Source: Methanoprimaticola sp047501175 (GTDB lineage: Archaea > Thermoplasmatota > Thermoplasmata > Methanomassiliicoccales > Methanomethylophilaceae). From it: a stretch of DNA of 28,356 bases. The stretch is taken from contig NZ_JBEQWH010000015.1 in the NCBI RefSeq assembly GCF_047501175.1, positions 1 to 28,356 on the forward strand. Direction: 5' to 3'. Positions 1 through 5,853 of this stretch are shown piece by piece. The notes below the pieces were generated by a model. That model was not told where the DNA came from, did not search any database, and saw only the letters and a list, made by a program, of their open reading frames with translations. Each line of letters begins with the position of its first letter. The stretch's first letter is position 1. Made by a program: the position numbers and the translations under genes.

Positions 1-65
1 CCGGCAATTCCGAGGCAGCTTACCATGCACTAAACGTAGCATCGAACGTCATCATTTACTTCTAA
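1..65 (+). CDS. 3' end of an upstream gene (partial, unknown)
   Basis: The window opens inside a reading frame that starts before base 1 and ends at TAA 63-65. Its last residues read GNSEAAYHALNVASNVIIYF, an amphipathic helix-like tail with no odd codons. The stop lies 9 bases before the ATG of the flavodoxin-like gene, and the AAGTGAT sequence that could serve as that gene's ribosome site overlaps the stop, so the two are probably one operon. Too little is visible to name a family. The frame could be chance, but its composition and spacing favour a real gene end. Confidence 0.5.
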   Translation, partial: GNSEAAYHALNVASNVIIYF

Positions 66-74
66 GTGATTCTC

Positions 75-542
75 ATGATTATCGTATATTCATCCAAGTC
101 CGGTTCTTCGATGAGGTATGCCCGCGATCTGTCAGACCGTATCGGGCTGTCATGTTACTCCATCTCAGAATCCTATCCGAAGGACGAGAATATAGTGTTC
201 TTCGGTTGGCTTAGGAAGGATACTGTAGTCGGTATCGATTCCGTGGATCGTTCTAGGCTCAAGGCTGTTGGAGTGGTAGGTCTGGATTCGGAAGGTCGTT
301 TCGACAAGGGAGCCATAGCAGATAGGAACAGCCTCTCAGTGCCGATATACTACCTTCGTGGATGGATCGACCGTTCCAAGCTGAACGTCCTTGACAAGTG
401 CGTCCTTCTCGCCGTATCCGTCATGATGAAGCTTCAGGGGTTGAATGAGTTCAACAAGCCGATCTTCGACGCAATGATGGACGGGGGTAGCTTCTACGAT
501 CCGAAATACCTTGATAGCATCGAACAATTCATCAGATCATAA
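75..542 (+). CDS. Flavodoxin-like protein
   Basis: A 155-residue protein that opens with beta strand MIIVYSSKSGSS, the FMN phosphate-binding loop of flavodoxins (compare T/S-x-T/S-G-x-T/S). The middle part (YYLRGWIDRSKL) resembles the small flavodoxin-domain proteins of anaerobes, where the strand before the flavin ring is followed by a basic helix. It probably binds FMN and carries electrons or acts as a quinone/protoporphyrinogen-type reductase in the cytoplasm; the partner is unknown. ATG 75 is preferred over GTG 66 because GTGAT at 66-70 forms the ribosome site and the protein then starts right at the first strand. No signal peptide or membrane segment. It follows the partial upstream gene closely. 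Confidence 0.7.
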   Translation: MIIVYSSKSGSSMRYARDLSDRIGLSCYSISESYPKDENIVFFGWLRKDTVVGIDSVDRSRLKAVGVVGLDSEGRFDKGAIADRNSLSVPIYYLRGWIDRSKLNVLDKCVLLAVSVMMKLQGLNEFNKPIFDAMMDGGSFYDPKYLDSIEQFIRS

Positions 543-562
543 GCATCCGGGGTAAATGTGGT

Positions 563-638
563 TGGTAGTCCCGTCCGGGTTCGAACCGGAGTCGCCGGCT
601 CCAAAGGCCGGCATGATTGACCACTACACTACGGGACT
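563..638 (-). tRNA. tRNA-Gln (anticodon TTG), CCA encoded
   Basis: On the minus strand a full cloverleaf folds: the acceptor stem AGTCCCG pairs with CGGGACT, the anticodon stem GCCGG/CCGGC holds loop CTTTGGA (anticodon TTG, Gln), and the T arm carries GGTTCGAACC. The discriminator base is A at 566. The next three bases (565-563 on the minus strand) read CCA, so the 3' end appears genome-encoded, unlike the tRNA-Ala in this window. There is no intron. It lies 13 bases beyond the mtaB stop codon and may be processed from that transcript or use a TATA-like AAAAATACA at 661-669. Confidence 0.95.
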
Positions 639-651
639 GTAGAAGGTTGAA

Positions 652-1893
652 TTAATTCCTTGTATTTTTGATTGTTCCCAAGAGGTATGTCGGACGGGCC
701 TCCGTCACGGTAACATCCATGAATGTGCCTAGCGGGATGTCATCCCTGACAACAACAGGTCTGTAGGAGTTCGTCCTGAGGATCGTTCCCTCCTTCCCTT
801 TCTCGGTGGCCAGCGCTCTGAACGTCCTGTCCACGAGGGCATTGTTGACATCGAGCTCGGTGGAGTTCTTGACCATCGTGAGTTCAGCGGAGCGTTCAGC
901 GGAGATCCGTCCATGGATCTGCTCCATCTTGGCGGCATCTGTCCCTGGGCGGGAGGAGAAGCGCGTGATGTTGACGGTGTCCCCACGCAGCGTTTTGACG
1001 AGATCCACGCTCTTGGCATGATCCTCATCGGATTCTCCCGGGAACCCGCAGATCAGATCCGTGGCTATGCTGATGTCGGGAACGGCTGCACGCAAGTAGT
1101 CGACAAGTTCGAAGAATTTCTCCACTGTGTACTTGCGTCTCATTCTCCTGAGGATATCATCGCTTCCGCTTTGGACCGGGATGTGAAGGAATCTGTATAT
1201 TCTCTCATCATCCATCAGCTCGCACAGGTCTTCCTGGACTCTGAATACGCTCTGGGGGTCGGCCATGCCGATCCTGAGCCGATAGTCCCCCTCGCGTGAG
1301 AGCATGGACCTAAGCAGCTCGGGCAGGGTCGTACCGATGTCCTGCCCATATGCGGCGGTGTCCTGCGCGGTCACAAGGATCTCTCTCGTGCCGTGCTCTA
1401 GGAACGAGTCATACCGGTGAAGTAGTCTGTCAGGAGAATAGCTCCTCAGATCGCCTCTCGCGACCTTCGTTATGCAATACGAGCAGTTCCCCAAACATCC
1501 CTGAGCTATAGGTAGGATGGCTTCGGACCCAAAGTCCACGGATGTGGCGCAACCCTGAATGCCGTATCTGCCCTGCATCCTCTCCTTGAAGGTACCGTAG
1601 TCCTCCGGGGGGATTATAGGAGCATCGGGCAGACGGATCTCTATGCGGTTCGGCTGCGCCTTAGCCATGCATCCCGTGACCACGATCTCCTTCCCTTTCG
1701 AACGGAGATCGGCGATCCGGGACAGCATGTGCTTCTCCGTCGTTTCGACCACGGTACATGTGTTGAGTACGACCATGTCCGCATCGTCGACCGAGGAGGC
1801 CTCTTCGAAACCGAGGGAGGCCAGGTCCTCTGCCAGTTCGCGGCCCTCGCCGCGATTCATCGTACATCCGTACGATTCGACGTAGTAACGCAT
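652..1893 (-). CDS. mtaB: tRNA (t6A37) methylthiotransferase, MtaB/CDKAL1 type
   Basis: A 413-residue radical SAM enzyme that adds a methylthio group to N6-threonylcarbamoyladenosine at position 37 of ANN-decoding tRNAs. The N-terminal UPF0004 domain has its cluster cysteines at C10 (YGCTMN), C46 (NTCTV) and C75 (TGCMAK). The radical SAM site CxxxCxxC is C133, C137, C140. The last 60 or so residues form a TRAM RNA-binding domain. Length and order match the archaeal/eukaryotic branch (e-MtaB) better than MiaB, but the substrate is inferred from family. ATG 1893 overlaps the TGA of aIF2 beta by one base (TGATG), so the two are translationally coupled, linking initiation and tRNA modification. 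All key residues are present. Confidence 0.9.
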   Translation of the reverse strand: MRYYVESYGCTMNRGEGRELAEDLASLGFEEASSVDDADMVVLNTCTVVETTEKHMLSRIADLRSKGKEIVVTGCMAKAQPNRIEIRLPDAPIIPPEDYGTFKERMQGRYGIQGCATSVDFGSEAILPIAQGCLGNCSYCITKVARGDLRSYSPDRLLHRYDSFLEHGTREILVTAQDTAAYGQDIGTTLPELLRSMLSREGDYRLRIGMADPQSVFRVQEDLCELMDDERIYRFLHIPVQSGSDDILRRMRRKYTVEKFFELVDYLRAAVPDISIATDLICGFPGESDEDHAKSVDLVKTLRGDTVNITRFSSRPGTDAAKMEQIHGRISAERSAELTMVKNSTELDVNNALVDRTFRALATEKGKEGTILRTNSYRPVVVRDDIPLGTFMDVTVTEARPTYLLGTIKNTRN

Positions 1894-2528
1894 CAGCGGG
1901 TACAGGGTTCGGTGGTCGGGACCGCGAACGCCGTCTTCGCAGAGATCTTGGTGATCTTGGCATGGACGCTGGCACCCTTGACCGTTCCGGGGACGATGAT
2001 GAGATAGTCATAGTACTTCGACGTCCCATCCCCTTTCTTTCCTACATCGGTTATGCGGACCTCGATGATGTCGCCCTCATGCAGGGTGTTGCTGTTGTCG
2101 ACGCGGACGCCCTTCCTCACGGTGATGGGCCTGCGGGCACCGCATGCTTCGCACTCGAGCATGAGCGTCCTGTCCTCTTTGACCATCTTGGTGTCGGGAA
2201 GTCCGCACTCGGAACAGATGACGTACGTCTCGGTGTACATCTGGATCTTGTCATTGATCTGCGGTGTGCCGATCTTCGCCTTGAAGACCGCACGCCTCCC
2301 TTCTATGTTCCCCGGCGCTCCGAGCTCCTTCAACAGGAACTGGAGGAGGTGCTGGGGATCGCGCCTGAGCTTGTCGGTGACATCGATGAAGTTCTTGAAG
2401 ATCGTAATCTTCCCTTCCTGGAGGATGTCCAGTTCGGGGATCTCGAATCTCTCATGGTTCTCGATTGTCTCGGGACATGCGATCTTCGCTCTGTTGAGGA
2501 GCGCCATATAGTCATCTTCACCGCTCAT
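1893..2528 (-). CDS. eif2b: Translation initiation factor aIF2 subunit beta with C-terminal TRAM domain
   Basis: A 211-residue subunit of the trimeric factor that brings initiator Met-tRNA to the small ribosomal subunit. Residues 1-100 hold the gamma-binding helix and alpha/beta core (FKNFIDVTDKLRRDPQHLL). Residues 102-133 form the zinc ribbon with C105, C108, C126 and C129. Residues from about 148 form an added TRAM domain (HEGDIIEVRITDVGKKGDG), seen in some euryarchaeal aIF2 beta proteins but absent from short versions of about 140 residues. The frame stays open for 43 more codons upstream, but ATG 2528 is preceded by GGTGA about 5 bases away and matches the family start. It shares a transcript with mtaB. 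Confidence 0.93.
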   Translation of the reverse strand: MSGEDDYMALLNRAKIACPETIENHERFEIPELDILQEGKITIFKNFIDVTDKLRRDPQHLLQFLLKELGAPGNIEGRRAVFKAKIGTPQINDKIQMYTETYVICSECGLPDTKMVKEDRTLMLECEACGARRPITVRKGVRVDNSNTLHEGDIIEVRITDVGKKGDGTSKYYDYLIIVPGTVKGASVHAKITKISAKTAFAVPTTEPCTR

Positions 2529-2562
2529 GCTTTCACCTATGTTCACGGCTAAGCGAGTCCTT

Positions 2563-2573
2563 ATTATAAAGAT
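2563..2573 (-). promoter_or_regulatory. Promoter of the aIF2 beta-mtaB operon
   Basis: The minus strand reads CTTTATAATAA here, a good archaeal TATA box. Transcription would begin near 2542, leaving a leader of about 14 bases that includes the GGTGA ribosome site before ATG 2528. No other TATA-like stretch lies closer. Confidence 0.6.
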
Positions 2574-2597
2574 GCGCACGCGCGCGACGGTCATCAT

Positions 2598-2631
2598 CCG
2601 TTGGATGTGCACGTGGATGCACATCGGACGG
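2598..2631. repeat. Long inverted repeat upstream of the aIF2 beta promoter
   Basis: Perfect 8-base arms GATGTGCA (2604-2611) and TGCACATC (2618-2625) flank six bases. After a 2-base interruption the arms continue with CCGT (2598-2601) and ACGG (2628-2631). The site begins about 25 bases upstream of the aIF2 beta TATA box, in the region shared with the divergent gene at 2777. It could be an operator or a hairpin; no known regulator site is recognised. Confidence 0.5.
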
Positions 2632-2734
2632 TACTGGGCATGTATGTCCAGCGACACGGTCTGGCAAATTTAGATCGCAAAGCATCGTCTCAACGCCCGG
2701 TGCGTCGATACGTGTCCCTGGAACAATCCAACAT

Positions 2735-2764
2735 CTAAATTATCTATGGGAATGGGATATCCCA
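2735..2764 (+). promoter_or_regulatory. Promoter and palindrome before the 615-residue gene
   Basis: CTAAATTATC (2735-2744) is a TATA-like box. The 12-base perfect palindrome TGGGATATCCCA (2753-2764) sits where transcription would start. GTGAT at 2769-2773 is the likely ribosome site for ATG 2777. A palindrome at the start site is a common place for a repressor, but the binding protein is unknown. Confidence 0.4.
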
Positions 2765-2776
2765 GCGCGTGATAGC

Positions 2777-4624
2777 ATGGCAGGCAAGGACATCTCAGAC
2801 ATGAGTTTCGATGAGTTCTTCCTTGGGAAGAAGGCGCCCTCTAAGACGAGTGAGCAGCGTCCTCGGCCTGCCGAAGACCAACCAGACGGTCCGGTCGCGT
2901 CGTCCGATGTCGACAGTTCAGGTTTCTCCCGTGGAAGGCCGAAGTTCAACATCCGTTCCGGCAGGGTGCTCCTATACATCCCGAAATACGAGGGCGGAAA
3001 GGGGGCTAGATATGACCTGTCGGTAGAGCAGGACGGAAGGTCCGTTATCCTGGGACGTCTCAAATCATCCCCTTTGGATTCCGATGTCTCCTCCATACCG
3101 ACGGAGTTCGACCTGACGGATGTCGAGATATCCCCCCTAGGGGAGCTCACCATCGTCATTGACGGCAAGAAGGTGTACGAGATATTCGCGCACAGCCATA
3201 TGATGTTCAGTGCGGACGGGATGCCGATCAGCAGGGCCGAGGATACGACCGTGGTCCTGTATCCGGAGGGGAAGCACCTCTGGCTGATGGATGCCAAGGT
3301 CGCGTCTTCCGCAGAGTTGGACGGGATGAGACTGGACACGGTGGAGGTGGCCAAGGGCGGATACATCAGGGTACGCGACAGACCCCAGCCCGTGGAGAAG
3401 GTTGCGGAGCCGGAGAGGAAGGTCCCGGTCAAGAAGACCAAGCCGAAGGCCGCCGCCTCGCTCATCATGCCCGCACCGGAGAGTGTCGCGGGCATCAGGG
3501 ACGGTGGCAGGGTCGCGCCCCTGTATGGTGCGGCTCCCGATTTCAGGATCGAGACCGTCAACGTCGACCCCGAGGTCTGTACCGTGAGGACGGAGACGTC
3601 CGAGGGGAAGGCGGAGATGCCTCTCGCTCAGTTCGACGTCTCATCGTTGGACGGTGTGGACGGTAGGGTCGCGGTATCGGTCGTCTTCGAAGGCAAGGTC
3701 CTTGCCACGGAGACATACTACGTGGCGACGGGCTTTTCCTGCGACTACTCTGCGAAGGGGGACATCCCCGAGTACGAGATCGTGACATTCACGATCGGTA
3801 CCGAGGAGTATCACAGGAACATCTACGAGGACGGTCTCGACGGACCGTATCCCCTCGGAGGGTCCGATGTCATGCTGGCCTGGAACATCCCCGTGGTCAC
3901 GTACGACGTGGGTGCCGGCCCCGTGTCGTTCAGGGAGGGGGACGTCTCCGTCGACGACCTGCCCGATTCCATCGTCGTGACCGTGAGGGGGGCATCCAAG
4001 AAGGCGGTGTTCCTGGGGGGTTCCGGGAAGAAGGTCAACCTCACCCAGGAGTGGGAGGACGATACGGTCCGCATCGACACCACGCCCATCGCAACGGCAG
4101 TGTTCGATTCACCGACCCGGGATGCCGCTCTGTACATAACGGTCAATTCGTGTCCTGTCAGGAGGTTCCTCACCGTGACCAACCAGGCTGGCATATCGTA
4201 CGAGTACTCCCACGGGGAACTGAAGGTCATGGTCGGATGCAGCGGCAGCCACGAGTGCCGCGTGTTCAACCTGGACAAGACCGTCGAGGTCCACGTCCTA
4301 GAGGAGGGCGAGAACAGGATAGCCGTGAGCAAACTGGCCATAGCCGCAGACATACTGGAGCTGCGCGGCGGCAAGGAGATCTCCGTGGAATCGGTGACCA
4401 TAAGGGAGATACCGTTCCTCCTCAGGGATGACATGGGCGATGTGTGGTTCTATGTCAGCAAGGACAAGCGCATACCGCTGCCGGACGGATTGCTCGAGAG
4501 CGGTGCCAAGAATCCCGCGGAGATCAGGAAATGGCACTCCCAGATCGTCAGGATGAATCCCGAGCTCAAGAACGTGAGTCCGGAGAAGACCGTCAAGGCG
4601 TTCAACGCTTTCAACCCGTCGTGA
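2777..4624 (+). CDS. Uncharacterised 615-residue beta-rich cytosolic protein
   Basis: I do not recognise the family. The protein begins with a short acidic/aromatic peptide (DISDMSFDEFFLGKK), then a charged, low-complexity linker (residues 17-55). A beta-rich domain follows (about 56-215, containing VLLYIPKYEGG), then a proline/lysine/alanine hinge (about 216-245). A long array of alternating hydrophobic strands (about 250-540) looks like two or three immunoglobulin-like sandwiches, and a small helical tail ends NPELKNVSPEKTVKAFNAFNPS. There is no signal peptide, membrane segment or recognisable catalytic motif, so a cytosolic scaffold or surface-recognition role is possible. It stands alone between aIF2 beta and the ribosomal cluster, with its own promoter and a strong hairpin after its stop. 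Codon use resembles neighbouring genes, so recent transfer is not evident. Confidence 0.85.
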   Translation: MAGKDISDMSFDEFFLGKKAPSKTSEQRPRPAEDQPDGPVASSDVDSSGFSRGRPKFNIRSGRVLLYIPKYEGGKGARYDLSVEQDGRSVILGRLKSSPLDSDVSSIPTEFDLTDVEISPLGELTIVIDGKKVYEIFAHSHMMFSADGMPISRAEDTTVVLYPEGKHLWLMDAKVASSAELDGMRLDTVEVAKGGYIRVRDRPQPVEKVAEPERKVPVKKTKPKAAASLIMPAPESVAGIRDGGRVAPLYGAAPDFRIETVNVDPEVCTVRTETSEGKAEMPLAQFDVSSLDGVDGRVAVSVVFEGKVLATETYYVATGFSCDYSAKGDIPEYEIVTFTIGTEEYHRNIYEDGLDGPYPLGGSDVMLAWNIPVVTYDVGAGPVSFREGDVSVDDLPDSIVVTVRGASKKAVFLGGSGKKVNLTQEWEDDTVRIDTTPIATAVFDSPTRDAALYITVNSCPVRRFLTVTNQAGISYEYSHGELKVMVGCSGSHECRVFNLDKTVEVHVLEEGENRIAVSKLAIAADILELRGGKEISVESVTIREIPFLLRDDMGDVWFYVSKDKRIPLPDGLLESGAKNPAEIRKWHSQIVRMNPELKNVSPEKTVKAFNAFNPS

Positions 4625-4634
4625 AGGCCCGTAC

Positions 4635-4682
4635 CCTCCGACACCACGTTGGAACCGTCCAAGATGGTGTGGTGGTCGGAGG
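4635..4682 (+). terminator. Long imperfect hairpin after the 615-residue gene
   Basis: CCTCCGAC (4635-4642) pairs with GTCGGAGG (4675-4682). The stem continues through ACCAC against GTGGT with one bulge, and a nested hairpin TTGGA/TCCAA (4649-4653 and 4658-4662) closes on ACCG. It starts 10 bases after the stop codon. There is no clear U-run, so it may be a 3'-end stabiliser rather than a strict terminator. Confidence 0.5.
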
Positions 4683-4710
4683 TCCGAAACCCCTTACTTC
4701 TATGATACCG

Positions 4711-4719
4711 TTAAATATG
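4711..4719 (+). promoter_or_regulatory. Promoter of the uS12-uS7-EF2 cluster
   Basis: TTAAATATG preceded by ACCG resembles an archaeal BRE plus TATA box. Transcription would start near 4740, giving a leader of about 70 bases before the uS12 start, longer than at most promoters in this window. Confidence 0.6.
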
Positions 4720-4747
4720 AGATTATGCTAGCCACGTCAGCATTAGA

Positions 4748-4770
4748 GGTAGGTCCGCATGGGTCTTACC
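4748..4770 (+). promoter_or_regulatory. Leader hairpin masking a ribosome site
   Basis: GGTAGGTCC (4748-4756) can pair with GGTCTTACC (4762-4770) through eight pairs (one of them G-T) and one mismatch, closing on GCATG. The hairpin covers the start codon at 4759 and part of the GAGGT ribosome site of the small leader frame. It lies in the uS12 leader and is suited to translational control. Confidence 0.35.
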
Positions 4771-4794
4771 ATCGACGTTCCAATCGCTGAATAA
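4759..4794 (+). CDS. Possible 11-residue leader peptide before uS12
   Basis: The frame reads MGLTIDVPIAE and stops at TAA 4792-4794, 18 bases before the uS12 start. GAGGT at 4746-4750 lies 8 bases before its ATG, a good ribosome site. It could be a regulatory upstream frame, since a hairpin (4748-4770) would hide its start. The peptide resembles no known leader, and the frame may be chance. Confidence 0.3.
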   Translation: MGLTIDVPIAE

Positions 4795-4812
4795 ATAATG
4801 CGAGGTGAAAAA

Positions 4813-5241
4813 TTGGGAAACGGTCTGTACACCGCAAGGAAAATGAAGACTGACCGCCAGAAATTCCGCTGGCTGGACAGGGGATACAAGAAGAGAGTTC
4901 TCAAGCTGAGGGAGAAGTCCGACCCTCTCGAGGGATCCGCACAGGCACGCGGAATCGTCCTGGAGAAAGTCGGAATCGAGGCCAAGCAGCCCAACTCCGC
5001 TATCAGGAAGTGCGTCAAGGTTCAGCTCATCAAGAACGGACGCCAGATCACTGCTTTCGCAGTCGGAGACGGAGCCATCAACTTCATTGACGAGCACGAT
5101 GAGGTCATGGTCGAGGGTATCGGCGGAAGGATGGGTAGGTCCTACGGAGATATCCCCGGAGTCCGTTACAAGGTCATCAAGGTCAACAACGTCTCCCTCG
5201 ACATGATGGTCAAGGGAAAGACCGACAAGCCCGTGAGATGA
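4813..5241 (+). CDS. rps12: Small-subunit ribosomal protein uS12 (S12), TTG start
   Basis: A protein of the decoding centre, 142 residues from TTG 4813. Hallmarks are KQPNSAIRKCVKVQLIKNG near the centre and DIPGVRYKV close to the end. ATG 4798 is also in frame, but GAGGTGA (4802-4808) falls between it and TTG 4813 with ideal 4-base spacing. The TTG start gives GNGLYTARKMK, which matches the archaeal N-terminus (MGKGLYAGRKL-like). TTG is therefore the better start. The TGA stop overlaps a possible uS7 ATG (ATGA at 5238-5241), so the two are coupled. First gene of the str-type cluster; no rpl30e or nusA precedes it here. Confidence 0.95.
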   Translation: MGNGLYTARKMKTDRQKFRWLDRGYKKRVLKLREKSDPLEGSAQARGIVLEKVGIEAKQPNSAIRKCVKVQLIKNGRQITAFAVGDGAINFIDEHDEVMVEGIGGRMGRSYGDIPGVRYKVIKVNNVSLDMMVKGKTDKPVR

Positions 5242-5246
5242 TTACA

Positions 5247-5831
5247 ATGGCAGACGAAATCGTAGCTCAGAAGGCTCTCATCTTCGGAAAGTACGACACC
5301 TCCGATGTGGTCGTCCAGGATGGCGGTCTCGCAAAGTACATCGATCTTACCCCCACCAACGTCCCCCACTCCGGTGGAAAGCACGCCAACAGGTGGTTCG
5401 GGAAGTCCAGGCTCAGCATCGTCGAGAGGCTGATCAACAACATCATGAGGACCGAGAAGTACACCGGAAAGAAGATGAAGGCGTACAAGACGGTCTCCCA
5501 GGCGTTCGACATCGTCGCTACCAAGACGAAGAAGAACCCTGTCCAGGTCCTCGTCGAGTGCCTCGAGAACGCGGCACCCAGGGAAGAGGTCACCAGGCTC
5601 CAGTTCGGAGGCATCTCCGTTCCCAAGGCAGTCGATGTGGCTCCTCAGAGGAGGCTCGACATCGCGCTCCGCAACCTCAGTTCCGGAGTCGTCGCGGCAT
5701 CGCAGAAAAACAAGAAGCCGATCTACGAGTGCCTCGCCGACGAGCTCATGCTCGCCGCAAAGGGCGACATCACCTCTTACGCGGTCGCGAAGAAAGAGGA
5801 GATGGAGAGGGTCGCGCAGTCCGCCAGATGA
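5247..5831 (+). CDS. rps7: Small-subunit ribosomal protein uS7 (S7)
   Basis: A 16S rRNA-binding head protein of about 194 residues. Conserved parts include the helix region VERLINNIMRTEKYTGKKMKA and PQRRLDIALRNLSSG. Archaeal uS7 is longer at the N-terminus than the bacterial form, as here. ATG 5247 (MADEIVAQ) has GTGAG 9 bases upstream. ATG 5238, which overlaps the uS12 stop, would add three residues (MIT) and cannot be excluded. EF-2 starts 22 bases downstream, so uS12, uS7 and EF-2 are one operon as in most archaea. Confidence 0.95.
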   Translation: MADEIVAQKALIFGKYDTSDVVVQDGGLAKYIDLTPTNVPHSGGKHANRWFGKSRLSIVERLINNIMRTEKYTGKKMKAYKTVSQAFDIVATKTKKNPVQVLVECLENAAPREEVTRLQFGGISVPKAVDVAPQRRLDIALRNLSSGVVAASQKNKKPIYECLADELMLAAKGDITSYAVAKKEEMERVAQSAR

Positions 5832-5853
5832 TCTGTAAGAAAGGTGTGTGAAC

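Noticed and set aside
66..74. GTG 66 as the start of the flavodoxin-like gene
   Set aside because: GTGAT at 66-70 is better read as the ribosome site for ATG 75, and the extra residues precede the first strand.
2529..2657. 43-codon N-terminal extension of aIF2 beta
   Set aside because: It covers the TATA box and the GGTGA site and has no homology to the family.
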